DNA from: Aedoeadaptatus acetigenes
Lineage (GTDB): Bacteria > Bacillota > Clostridia > Tissierellales > Peptoniphilaceae
DNA length: 64,000 nucleotides
Direction of reading: 5' to 3'
Assembly: GCF_025566985.1 (NCBI RefSeq)
Contig: NZ_JAOQJD010000002.1
Span: 1 to 64,000 of the forward strand
Shown here: positions 42,420 through 49,693 of the stretch, one piece after another
Layout: every line of letters starts with the position of its first letter
How positions within the stretch are numbered: position 1 is the stretch's first letter
The notes under the pieces: generated by a model
Databases searched by the model: none
The model's input: only the letters and a program-made list of their open reading frames with translations
What the model was told of the DNA's origin: nothing
Made by a program: the position numbers and the translations under genes

Positions 42420-42682
42420 CTTATGAATTAAGGACGGATAAGCGATTCGATAAAGCCTTTAAAAAGCTCGATCGGCCGATTCAGATCATGCTTAAAGAGT
42501 GGATCGAGAAGAATTTAATGGACTGCGACGATCCGCGGCGCATCGGAAAGGCTTTAACGGGTAATTTGTCGGATATTTGGCGGTATCGCGTCGGAAATTA
42601 TCGACTGTTGTGCAAAATCGACGATGGCGCGCTCGTTATTTTTGCACTGAATGTCGGGCACAGAAAAGATATTTATAAATAG
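42416..42682 (+). CDS. RelE/ParE-family toxin
   Basis: The toxin has 88 residues. The RelE fold is seen as YELRTDKRFDKAFKKLDRPIQIMLKEWI, then KALTGNLSDIWRYRVGNYRLLCKIDDGALVIFALNVGHRKDIYK. The C-terminal GNYRLLC strand and GHRKDIY carry the Arg/Lys/Tyr residues that RelE-type mRNA interferases use on the ribosome. It overlaps the antitoxin by four bases and ends ahead of a terminator. RelE rather than ParE is favoured by the GNYRLL...HRKDIY ending, but it is not proven. Confidence 0.92.
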   Translation: MTYELRTDKRFDKAFKKLDRPIQIMLKEWIEKNLMDCDDPRRIGKALTGNLSDIWRYRVGNYRLLCKIDDGALVIFALNVGHRKDIYK

Positions 42683-42697
42683 AAGAAATCAGATCGA

Positions 42698-42736
42698 AGA
42701 CAAATCTCGAACAACACACGGGGTTTGTCTTTTTTT
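42698..42736 (+). terminator. Terminator of the RelBE-type pair
   Basis: AGACAAATCTCG pairs with CGGGGTTTGTCT (G-U pairs allowed), followed by a T run. The same design occurs at 12471-12512. Confidence 0.75.
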
Positions 42737-42737
42737 C

Positions 42738-42815
42738 TGTCGCAACGCCCCGGGCCCGGCTCTTTTCATGACCTATCCTAAAGCGCGAAGCGAGTCGTTG
42801 GAAGGTCACAATTGC
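42738..42815. repeat. Truncated intergenic repeat module
   Basis: Contains TCGCAACGCCCCGGGCCC and CATGACCTATCC...GCGAAGCGAGTCGTTGGAAGGTCA, which also occur in the 131-bp module at 41690-41740, here rearranged relative to each other. Confidence 0.6.
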
Positions 42816-42902
42816 ACTGATAGGAGATTAATTGGCTTTTAGTAATTCATTTGGGTATAAAGTTTATAAAGCTATCTTTTATTTTTTGAGAGGAGATACA
42901 GT

Positions 42903-43415
42903 ATGCTGCCCCAAGATCAAATGATTATAGTGCAACAATATGTGTCAATTTGTTTTATCACTGAGCTTTACAACAACAACTTTTTAGAAAGCCAGTTTTT
43001 TAATGATATGAAATTTGACAACGAAAGTATTAAAGATTGCATAAAGGCAATCAATATCGATAATGATGGAATGTTCTTAATCTTTTTATATTCGCTGTTG
43101 TTGATTCCTAAGGAAAAAATTTATGATGTGTACAAAGATGAATATGACGCCCTCGATAAAAAAATTGACGGCTTGAAGATTCCTCTTGATTCAACATATC
43201 CCGCATCTCATAAGAAATACATCAGGCATATTCGTAACGCAATTGCCCATGGTAAGGTTGAATTTAAAGAGGATAGCATATTCTTTAATGATGATTATAG
43301 GGGCAATCAATTTTGTGTCGAAATTCCACGTTGTAAGATAGGGGATATATTAACTGACCTTCAGAAAATATTACTAAACTATGTAACGGATCTAAAGAAT
43401 GGCCGGTCATTTTAA
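42903..43415 (+). CDS. Small protein with a HEPN-type RNase motif
   Basis: The protein has 170 residues and I cannot name the family with certainty. The sequence KKYIRHIRNAIAHGKVEFKEDSIFFNDD near residues 108-135 holds R-N-A-I-A-H, the R(4x)H motif of HEPN nucleases, and the helical surroundings resemble pEK499_p136-type HEPN proteins. The preceding ~100 residues are helical. Base composition is very AT-rich compared with all neighbours, a sign of transfer. It starts after GAGAGGAG and has its own terminator. HEPN singletons are often toxins or phage-defence effectors, but no MNT antitoxin gene is adjacent. Confidence 0.7.
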   Translation: MLPQDQMIIVQQYVSICFITELYNNNFLESQFFNDMKFDNESIKDCIKAINIDNDGMFLIFLYSLLLIPKEKIYDVYKDEYDALDKKIDGLKIPLDSTYPASHKKYIRHIRNAIAHGKVEFKEDSIFFNDDYRGNQFCVEIPRCKIGDILTDLQKILLNYVTDLKNGRSF

Positions 43416-43717
43416 TATCCACAAAGCAAAATGACCCCTAAAGACGGAAAGATCGAGTCGGCATTTTGCTTGCTCGATTTTGTTTTCTATACCATTCATT
43501 CTCTGCGGATTTCCTTCGTTCACGGCTCTACCTCAGACGAAGACCCCCTGCTTTTCTTTCTATATAAGTACCTCAATCTAATTGATTTCTCTTGAGCTTT
43601 TTTTATGCCATTATTTGTCCGGCGTTTTGCCCATAAAAAACTCCCCCATCTCACTTTCTTCTTTTGCCGAGGGCAGAAGCGGAAAGGTGCGGAGGAGTAA
43701 AAGCATGCAGATCCTTT
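43416..43717. other. Gap with terminator and partial repeat pieces
   Basis: ATCGAG/CTCGAT hairpin (43451-43484) ends the HEPN gene. Beyond it, GCCGAGGGCAGAAGCGG and GGAGGAGTAAAAGCAT (about 43658-43705) are fragments like those at 41621. No gene is supported. Confidence 0.45.
43451..43484 (+). terminator. Terminator of the HEPN-motif gene
   Basis: ATCGAG pairs with CTCGAT, followed by TTTTG; same family as 8446 and 44911. Confidence 0.55.
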
Positions 43718-44149
43718 TTACTTGTCGTTTGCTATTTTTGATATGAGGGCATTGAGTGCCACGAGTTTTTCTTCGTCCATGGCGATGGTTTTATAGTCGT
43801 GGGATGTGAGGGTTTTTTTCACTTTGTGATACAGTTCGCCGCAAATATCCGGTCGCGTGGTGGTTTTTAATCGGTCGTCGTAGTGCACGGAATAGGAAAC
43901 AAAGAGTTTGTCGCAGTCGATACGGGACGTGCGGCTAAAGGGGTTTCTCGTCGCATCGGCCGCTTCGTCGACGTAGTGTGTAATGACGCGTTTGTTGAGC
44001 ATGTAGGGTTTCAGGGTCTGGCATTTGATGAAGCCGTAGCGGGGCGCGGTGTCTTTGCCGCAAATATACATATGGGCGTTCAATGCCAATTTTGAGTCCA
44101 CGGAAGGGAATGGCACTTTCATGCGGATGACATCTTGTTCTTTAATCAA
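43718..44149 (-). CDS. Putative toxin partner of a Panacea-domain antitoxin
   Basis: About 143 residues from a TTG start (44147-44149) overlapping the upstream stop as TTGATTAA, with AAGGAAGG seven bases before. Motifs EQDVIRMKVPFPSVDSKLALNAHMYICG and YGFIKCQTLKPYML resemble MazF/PemK-like barrels in which an early strand is followed by S-HMYIC. TSRIDCDKLF gives a further conserved-looking Asp/Cys strand. The C-terminal helix reads DEEKLVALNALISKI. Pairing and overlap with a Panacea (DUF4065) gene support a toxin role. The assignment to MazF is inference. Confidence 0.65.
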   Translation of the reverse strand: MIKEQDVIRMKVPFPSVDSKLALNAHMYICGKDTAPRYGFIKCQTLKPYMLNKRVITHYVDEAADATRNPFSRTSRIDCDKLFVSYSVHYDDRLKTTTRPDICGELYHKVKKTLTSHDYKTIAMDEEKLVALNALISKIANDK

Positions 44150-44798
44150 CGATGAGCCTTCCTTCCTCGTCCAGCTCCACATACACAGGGTTGTGAAGCT
44201 GCTCTTTTTCGGCCAATTCTCCCAAGGTGTCATAGTGTTGTTCTGTGAGGCGCGCGGCGTCTTGTTTACTAAACAGGAAGTAATGGTTGTCCAGGGGCAC
44301 GATGCGGGTGTTCTCGATCAAGTCGTTCGGATACATCGCCTCCAGTAAGGCGACAAGTTTGGCATCGTCTTGGCTGAAGTCTTCTTCTTCCAATTCGACC
44401 TGTTGCTCGCCCTGCATAATTCGGTTTTCTTTGGTTTTCCACAAATCCAATTGATGGGTCAGGTCCGACAATTCATTCTCGGAAAGAATGCTCACGATAA
44501 ATAGGCTTCGTTTGGCTTGCTCTTCGTCGATGCTGCCCTCGTCGGCTTCGAAGGCTTTTTCTGCCGCGCGATCGAAGGCGGCCCGCTCGTAGGTGTAGTC
44601 GCCCCAAATTTGACTGAAAACGGGGCCGCGTTTATAGCCTTTTAAGTGGCTGAAATCGCCGTCGCCTTTGTCAACTTTGGCAAAGGCTTCGTATAGCAAG
44701 AGGAATTTTTGAAGTTTCAGGGGCGATTGGTATTCGACATTGCCGTGTTCTTTCAACCAACCGGCGAGTTGTAATTTTCTCGTGTCCGTATGAATCAT
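44142..44798 (-). CDS. Panacea-domain (DUF4065, SocA-like) antitoxin
   Basis: The protein has 218 residues. The N-terminal LQLAGWLKEHGNVEYQSPLKLQKFLLLYEAFAK (8-40) and HLKGYKRGPVFSQIWGDY (50-68) are hallmark pieces of DUF4065/Panacea, an antitoxin domain that occurs with many unrelated toxins. The C-terminal region EEEDFSQDDAKLVALLEAMYPNDLIENTRI is acidic and helical, and probably contacts the toxin. The stop overlaps the start of the next gene. The start has GGGGGAAGCGC, a moderate ribosome site. The two form a complete bicistronic unit. Confidence 0.82.
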   Translation of the reverse strand: MIHTDTRKLQLAGWLKEHGNVEYQSPLKLQKFLLLYEAFAKVDKGDGDFSHLKGYKRGPVFSQIWGDYTYERAAFDRAAEKAFEADEGSIDEEQAKRSLFIVSILSENELSDLTHQLDLWKTKENRIMQGEQQVELEEEDFSQDDAKLVALLEAMYPNDLIENTRIVPLDNHYFLFSKQDAARLTEQHYDTLGELAEKEQLHNPVYVELDEEGRLIVD

Positions 44799-44910
44799 TG
44801 CGCTTCCCCCTTTCTTTTTGCTCTGTTTCTCTTATTTCTATTTTCAGTATAGCCCATTTTAAGGAAAAGGAATAGATCCAACAAGGATTAAATGACGTGA
44901 TTTTTTTATA

Positions 44911-44946
44911 AAAAATCGAGCAAGCCCTTGAGCTCGCTCGATTTTA
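44911..44946. terminator. Bidirectional terminator before the aminotransferase end
   Basis: ATCGAGC and GCTCGAT arms with flanking A and T runs. It follows the aminotransferase stop and can also end plus-strand transcripts. Confidence 0.75.
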
Positions 44947-44969
44947 TTTGTTATTTGATTGCGTCGGCC

Positions 44970-46160
44970 TTATCTTGCTTTGTATGCTTTCAGGCCTTCG
45001 TCGAGGATGTGCATTGCTTTTCTCAATGCGTCGACGTTGAGTACGTAGGCCAAACGAACTTGGCTCAGGTAGTCTTCGCTGTGTTCGTAGAAGCCTGCGG
45101 CGGGAGCCATCATGAGGGTTTCGCCGTCGACGTCGAATTCTTCAAGCAACCAACGGCAGAAGTCTTCGGCATCGTCGACAGGCAGGTCGGCTACGGTGTA
45201 GAAGGCGCCGCCGGCCATGTTGCATTTGACGCCGTCGATTTTGTTGAGTTCTTCGACGATGACGTCGCGACGTTCTTGATAGATTTCGGAGATTTGATCC
45301 AAGTAGGAATCGTCGATTTCATAGAGGGCTGCAGCACCGATCATGTCCACGGTGGGGCAAGCCAGGCGGCCGGTGGCCAGTTTGTTGGCGGCGGCGATGA
45401 AGTCTTTGTTCATGCAGGCCAGGTTACCGATACGGGCGCCGCAACCGCTGAAGCGTTTGGAGATGGAGTCTTGAAGGATCAGGCGATCTTGGATGCGTTC
45501 GATGGTACCGAAGCTGTGGAATTTTTGGCCGTCGAAGATGAATTCGCGGTAAAGTTCTTCAGCGATGATCCAAAGGTCGTGTTCAATCGCGATGTCTGCG
45601 ATCAATTCGATTTCTTCTTGGGTGTAGACGGCACCGGTGGGGTTGCCGGGGTTGGCCAAGAGGATGGCTTTGGTTTTGTCGGTGATTTTGGATTCGATGA
45701 CTTCTCTCGAGGGGAGGTGGAAGTCGTCTTCGACGACGGTGGGGAAGGTGGTTACCGTGGTCGAGGTTTCGATGAAGTAGGAGTAGTAGTTGGTGTAGTA
45801 GGGTTCGCAGGTGAGGATTTCATCGCCTACATCGGTGATTGCGAGCAGGGTGAAAAGAAGGGCTTCGGAGCCGCCTGCGGTAACGACGATGTCGTCAGCG
45901 GTCATGGGGATGTCTCTGCGTTGGTAGTATTTTGCCATGCCTTCGCGAAGTTCGGGAAGACCCGGAGAGGGTGCATAGCTTAATACTTTCATGTCGATGT
46001 TTTTAATGGCATCGAAGAATTCTTGCGGGGTTTCGACGTCCGGTGCACCAATGTTCAAGTGGTAAACCTTTTTCCCTGCTTCTTTCGCTTTGTTTGCGTA
46101 GGGGGTGAGTTTACGGATGGCACTGTAAGGCATGGACTCGATACGATTGGATAGTTTCAT
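44970..46160 (-). CDS. Class I/II PLP-dependent aminotransferase
   Basis: The enzyme has 396 residues; the ATG of KLSNRIESMPYSAI was chosen because AGAGGAG lies six bases upstream and the promoter at 46194 excludes the longer frame. Features: YHLNIGAPDVETPQEF near 30, TAGGSEALLFTLLAI near 95, LLANPGNPTGAVYTQEEI near 165 and the PLP lysine in ILQDSISKRFSGCGARIG near 235, then RLAYVLN near 375. The Asn/Pro-Gly-Asn-Pro-Thr-Gly segment and size fit the aspartate/aromatic aminotransferase group. Donor and acceptor are not determined. It stands alone between terminator and promoter. Confidence 0.93.
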   Translation of the reverse strand: MKLSNRIESMPYSAIRKLTPYANKAKEAGKKVYHLNIGAPDVETPQEFFDAIKNIDMKVLSYAPSPGLPELREGMAKYYQRRDIPMTADDIVVTAGGSEALLFTLLAITDVGDEILTCEPYYTNYYSYFIETSTTVTTFPTVVEDDFHLPSREVIESKITDKTKAILLANPGNPTGAVYTQEEIELIADIAIEHDLWIIAEELYREFIFDGQKFHSFGTIERIQDRLILQDSISKRFSGCGARIGNLACMNKDFIAAANKLATGRLACPTVDMIGAAALYEIDDSYLDQISEIYQERRDVIVEELNKIDGVKCNMAGGAFYTVADLPVDDAEDFCRWLLEEFDVDGETLMMAPAAGFYEHSEDYLSQVRLAYVLNVDALRKAMHILDEGLKAYKAR

Positions 46161-46193
46161 AATAGTCTCCTCTCTTTCTCTATGACTATCTTC

Positions 46194-46222
46194 ATTATAG
46201 TGGATATAAAACGATTTCTCAA
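46194..46222 (-). promoter_or_regulatory. Promoter of the aminotransferase gene
   Basis: TTGAGA and TATAAT are 17 bases apart on the minus strand, about 35 bases before the ATG. Near consensus. Confidence 0.8.
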
Positions 46223-46399
46223 GGGAAGAACGAGGGTATATTGTCGGCAAAAGCGGGGATTTTGGTTTTTTCTTTTGTTTTGATGGGAAGGTGGGCTTCA
46301 TGATGTTGAAGGAGGAAAATTTTATTCTTTTTTCATTGCGAGCTTTATGTGATTCGCATTCTTTTGTTCCTTACAAATTTTTTATCCTGATTTCAGAAA

Positions 46400-46500
46400 C
46401 ACACTTTTTTGATTCTGTTCCTTTTATTTCTTACGCAGCTTATCTTCAACCGACTTTCCCGAGGGAGGGAAAAAGGGCGTTAGTTCGAGCGAGGCACCTA
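46400..46500. repeat. Intergenic repeat module (GGAACACAC/TATCTTCAA type)
   Basis: Contains ACACAC, TTCCTTTTATTTCTTACG, TATCTTCAAC, CGAGGGAGGGAAAAAGGGCG. The reverse complement aligns with 331-410 at the left edge, and the same ordered pieces recur at 49540-49610. Confidence 0.65.
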
Positions 46501-46575
46501 ATTTAAATTGCATAGCTTACGTTACGAGATCAGATTTTCTATTTCGTACAAAAAGCATTCTTACATGGTTTCGAG

Positions 46576-46632
46576 ACCCGGGGGCGGGGAAAAGAGCTCA
46601 GAGCGGAAGGCCGCATTTTCCCCGCCCCCGGG
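46576..46632. repeat. GC-rich 17-bp hairpin module
   Basis: CCCGGGGGCGGGGAAAA pairs with TTTTCCCCGCCCCCGGG around GAGCTCAGAGCGG... . One arm plus loop (46576-46606) equals the reverse complement of 83-113. Confidence 0.75.
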
Positions 46633-46667
46633 GCCCCCGCCCCTTTTTTGGCCGCGCTTAAGCTGTA

Positions 46668-46720
46668 AGAAAATGCCTGCGGCATTTTCTACTAATTGGG
46701 CTGCGTCGCGGAAAGAAGAA
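46668..46720. repeat. AGAAAATGCC hairpin with conserved flank
   Basis: AGAAAATGCC-TGC-GGCATTTTCT (about 46669-46691) lies beside the reverse-complemented flank GACGCAGCCCAATTAG. It is a further member of the conserved-flank/variable-hairpin module. Confidence 0.6.
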
Positions 46721-46789
46721 TGTGAGGTGGGCGAAGATATTTTTTAGCCCACAAGAATTCTTCGCCCAACTCACTTTCTCGCGTTGGCG

Positions 46790-46915
46790 AAGAAGCCCAG
46801 AAGGAATCGAAGCCCGCCAGGGCTTCGCACATATAGAAAGCGTTAGGGTCGAGGGGGATGGGGCCCCGGGGAAGGGCCAGAGGGCGAATCGCAACGCCCT
46901 GGGCCCTTCCCCGGG
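46790..46915. repeat. Composite locus: CGAAGCCC hairpin joined to the 70-bp module
   Basis: AGCCCAGAAGGAATC, CGAAGCCCGCCAGGGCTTCG and ATATAGAAAGCGTTAGGG are followed directly by 46846-46915, identical to 12221-12290. At 12221 the same 70 bp is preceded by a different hairpin, so modules are exchanged as units. From 46916 to 47060 no gene is seen. Confidence 0.75.
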
Positions 46916-47127
46916 TCTCAGAGCCATGTAAAAATCAATTTTTGAGTAAGAGCGTATCTTGAATTCATTTCCGTTCGCTCCGCATCTTGAAGGTAAGTTG
47001 TTCAAGAAACGAAAGAATAGACAGAAAATAAGTATCCATTGAAAAAATAAGAAAACTTCATTTTCTCTTTTGTTTATTACGAAAACTCGATATAATAATC
47101 GTAATACAATATTCAAGGAGGTATATC

Positions 47128-47958
47128 ATGAAGAAGTCTTTGTTTGTGTCTTTGCTGGCGCTTGTACTGGCGTTGGGCCTGGGCAGTGTGTCGTTCGCCC
47201 AAGGGGATTTGTACTTAGCCGTGGACGGCAAGAAGGTGGAAACGGACGCGCCTTGTTTTATCGAAAATAACCGCACCTTGGTGCCCGTACGCTTTATCGG
47301 CGAAAGCCTGGGCTATAACGTCACGTGGGATGCAGGCGCCCGCCGCGTCACCATTACAAATGCCAAAGCCGACGCCGCCGCAGTGAAAATCGAGCTTACC
47401 ATCGACAGCAACAAGGCCCTGGTTTACGACGCCGCCGGCGAAAGCAAGGAGGTGGCCCTGGAGACGGCAGCGAAGATTACGAAGAATCGCACCTTCGTTC
47501 CCGTGCGCTTCATCGGCGAAAGCTTCGGCACCGCCGTGGATTGGGACGCCGCCAACCGCGTCGTCATTATCGGCGACAAGAGCCTATACAAGGCCGAGGA
47601 ATTTGCGAAGCTGCGAAAAGCTGAAGCGCCGAAGCCCGCGCCCGCGAAAAAGCCGGCGAAAGCGAAGGCTCCCTCCGCCAAAGAAATAACCGGCATGTAT
47701 GTAAGAAAAGACGACGAAGATTTCTTGCTCGTCGTTGTTGAGTACAAGAAAGACGGTCTCACTCACGCCGCCGCTGCCGCTATGTTGGACGACAGTCCCG
47801 AAGGTTACCGGTACGTAGGAAATCCAATGGGCATGATCTACGATCCTAAAACGGGGACCGACGAGTTAGGCGGAATTACCATCCAATTTTATAAGGGCGG
47901 ATGCAGAGTCACAGAAAAAGGCTCCCCTGTCGTCGTCGAGTATAAAAAAATTCGATAA
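47128..47958 (+). CDS. Secreted protein with copper-amine-oxidase N-terminal-type domains
   Basis: The protein has 276 residues. A signal peptide is cleaved near SFAQG (residue 25). Then two stalk-type repeats: VDGKKVETDAPCFIENNRTLVPVRFIGESLGYNV near 31-63 and an IDSNKALVYDAAGESKEV...RTFVPVRFIGESFGTAVDWD unit near 92-140. The RTxVPVRFIGES motif is the hallmark of Cu_amine_oxidN1. A Lys/Pro/Ala linker (about 165-190) leads to a small C-terminal domain of unknown function. Such proteins are wall- or peptidoglycan-associated; no enzyme activity is implied. It starts after AAGGAGG with a TATAAT box at 47091. Confidence 0.88.
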   Translation: MKKSLFVSLLALVLALGLGSVSFAQGDLYLAVDGKKVETDAPCFIENNRTLVPVRFIGESLGYNVTWDAGARRVTITNAKADAAAVKIELTIDSNKALVYDAAGESKEVALETAAKITKNRTFVPVRFIGESFGTAVDWDAANRVVIIGDKSLYKAEEFAKLRKAEAPKPAPAKKPAKAKAPSAKEITGMYVRKDDEDFLLVVVEYKKDGLTHAAAAAMLDDSPEGYRYVGNPMGMIYDPKTGTDELGGITIQFYKGGCRVTEKGSPVVVEYKKIR

Positions 47959-47965
47959 TCAAAAG

Positions 47966-47996
47966 CGATTCTCTCTTCCCGGGAGAATCGTCTTTC
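47966..47996 (+). terminator. Hairpin between the two wall-protein genes
   Basis: CGATTCTC pairs with GAGAATCG; the T run after it is weak, so read-through into the SLH-CAP gene is possible. Confidence 0.5.
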
Positions 47997-48077
47997 CTAT
48001 CCAAAGAACGGAACGAATTTGCGCACCCATCGGATCGCGCGAAGGGAAGTTCCGATTCCAAAATTTCGGAGGTTTCT

Positions 48078-49415
48078 ATGAAACGAAGATTGAAACTATT
48101 CACCGCCCTTCTCTTGTCCCTGGGGCTGCTGCTTCCCGCAGGGGAAGCCTTTGCCGAGAGCCGAGACGAAAAGATCGCCGTCATGAAAGATTTGGGCATT
48201 GTCAACGGCTACCCCGACGGCTCCCTGGGCCTGGAGAAGCCCATTAAGCGATCGGAGGCGGCGGCTCTTCTGGTGCGGGTGGGAAAGGTCGAGCACCTGA
48301 CCAATCGGCGGATGCTGATTTATCCCGATGTGCCCCTGACCCACTGGGCCAACGGCTACATCGCCGTAACCAAGGCGATTCGAAATAAAAACGGGGTGGT
48401 GCCCATTGAAGGCTACCCGGACGGCACTTTCCGCCCGGAAAAGAACATCACCAACGCCGAAATGATGAAAATTCTCGTGTCCGTTAAAGACAAACGGCTC
48501 ACGAAGGCAAGGGCGGCCAAAGCCACCTGGCCCGACAGCTGGATTCAATGGGCTGAAGAAGTGAGCATCGCGGGCCCGTGGGCGGGCCTTGAAAACTTAA
48601 GCCCCAACGCCCCCGCCACCCGCGGCGACGTCTTCGTCATGCTCTTCAATGGCTTTGCCGTGAAGAAAGCGCCGAATCCCGCGCCTGCGCCTGTGCCAAA
48701 TCCCACGCCCGCGCCGGAAAAACGAAGCCCCGCTCCGCTGCCCGAAAGAAACACCCCTGCTCCGGCCCCCGAAAGAAGGCCGTCCGTGCCGGTTCCCGAC
48801 ATAAACACCCCTGTGCCCCTGCCCGGGAAACAGTTGCCGGCGCCCGAGCCTTGGAAATACAAGCCCACGCCGAAACCGAAGAACAACAAGACAGCGGAAA
48901 ACATGGATCGTTTGATCGATGCCTTTAATGCCGGCACCGGTTACGACCGCGAAGCCTTTAAAAGCGAATTTATCCGCCTGATCAATGAGGATCGGGCCAA
49001 ATTGGGCCGCGCGCCCCTGGTATGGTCCGATGAATTTGCCCAAGGCGCCGCCGCGCGTTGCAATGAGCTCGCCGCCCACGGCTCCATCACTGTCAATGGC
49101 CAAAGCCACGTGCGCCTGAACGGAGACCACTGGCTCAAGGCTTTCCGTTACATGGGTCTGTACTTCGGCGGTGAAAACCTGCTCTCCACGGGCATGAAGA
49201 GCACGCGCCCTCTGGATCAATACGACTTTCCCATCATCGCCGACGGTGCGAAACTGGCGCAAGTTTTTTATAAGCAGTGGTGGGATTCCCCCGGCCATCG
49301 CGAAAACATGATGGATCCGGATTATAAATACTTCTACGTCGAAGCCAAAGCGGCCCCGAGAAAAAATAACGGATCGTACAAATTCTTTATCGTGGGAAGC
49401 ACCCACTTCTATTGA
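48078..49415 (+). CDS. SLH-domain protein with C-terminal CAP (SCP/PR-1) domain
   Basis: The protein has 445 residues. Signal peptide ends near AFAESR (residue 25). Three SLH repeats are visible, with GYPDGSLGLEKPIKRSEAA near 43, YPDVPLTHWANGYIAVTKAI...GYPDGTFRPEKNITNAEMM near 80-130 and a weaker third near 145-195. A Pro-rich linker (about 200-275, repeated APxPxx/PEKR units) leads to the CAP domain: FIRLINEDRAKLGRAPLVWSDEFAQGAAARCNELAAHG near 298, FGGENLL near 365 and WWDSPGHRENMMDPDYKYF near 400. His and Glu of the CAP cavity are present. Wall-anchored; substrate unknown. Confidence 0.92.
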   Translation: MKRRLKLFTALLLSLGLLLPAGEAFAESRDEKIAVMKDLGIVNGYPDGSLGLEKPIKRSEAAALLVRVGKVEHLTNRRMLIYPDVPLTHWANGYIAVTKAIRNKNGVVPIEGYPDGTFRPEKNITNAEMMKILVSVKDKRLTKARAAKATWPDSWIQWAEEVSIAGPWAGLENLSPNAPATRGDVFVMLFNGFAVKKAPNPAPAPVPNPTPAPEKRSPAPLPERNTPAPAPERRPSVPVPDINTPVPLPGKQLPAPEPWKYKPTPKPKNNKTAENMDRLIDAFNAGTGYDREAFKSEFIRLINEDRAKLGRAPLVWSDEFAQGAAARCNELAAHGSITVNGQSHVRLNGDHWLKAFRYMGLYFGGENLLSTGMKSTRPLDQYDFPIIADGAKLAQVFYKQWWDSPGHRENMMDPDYKYFYVEAKAAPRKNNGSYKFFIVGSTHFY

Positions 49416-49421
49416 TGCGAT

Positions 49422-49463
49422 GCAAAAAAGAGAAGTTGTGTAAAAACAACTTCTCTTTTTTGC
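49422..49463 (+). terminator. Terminator of the SLH-CAP gene
   Basis: GCAAAAAAGAGAAGTTGT pairs with ACAACTTCTCTTTTTTGC, an 18-bp stem with a T run. Confidence 0.85.
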
Positions 49464-49539
49464 TTGGGGATGGGCACTCACCACGCGTTCTTTCGTTTCG
49501 GTGGCCGATCTCCCAACTTTTGTCTTGATTTTTAGGAAC

Positions 49540-49690
49540 ACACTATTTGTGATGATATTCCTTTTCTTTTTTTGCACACTATGTCTTCAAGTGCCGCTTC
49601 CCGGGGGAGGGAAAAAGAAGCGAAGGAGAAAAGAAAAAAGTAGGGACAAAGCTACCCGCGTAGCTCGCTGAATAAAGCGACTCGCAAGTG
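49540..49690. repeat. Intergenic repeat copy next to dnaC
   Basis: Pieces GGAACACAC, ATTCCTTTT, TATGTCTTCAA and CCGGGGGAGGGAAAAAG recur in the same order as near 46400-46480 and 331-410 (reversed). After it, GAATAAAGC..GCTTTATTC (about 49671-49700) forms a hairpin overlapping the dnaC-like stop region. Confidence 0.6.
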
Positions 49691-49693
49691 GCT

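Noticed and set aside
46291..47116. Several short frames in the 46.3-47.1 kb gap
   Set aside because: They consist of hairpin repeat sequence and lack ribosome sites.
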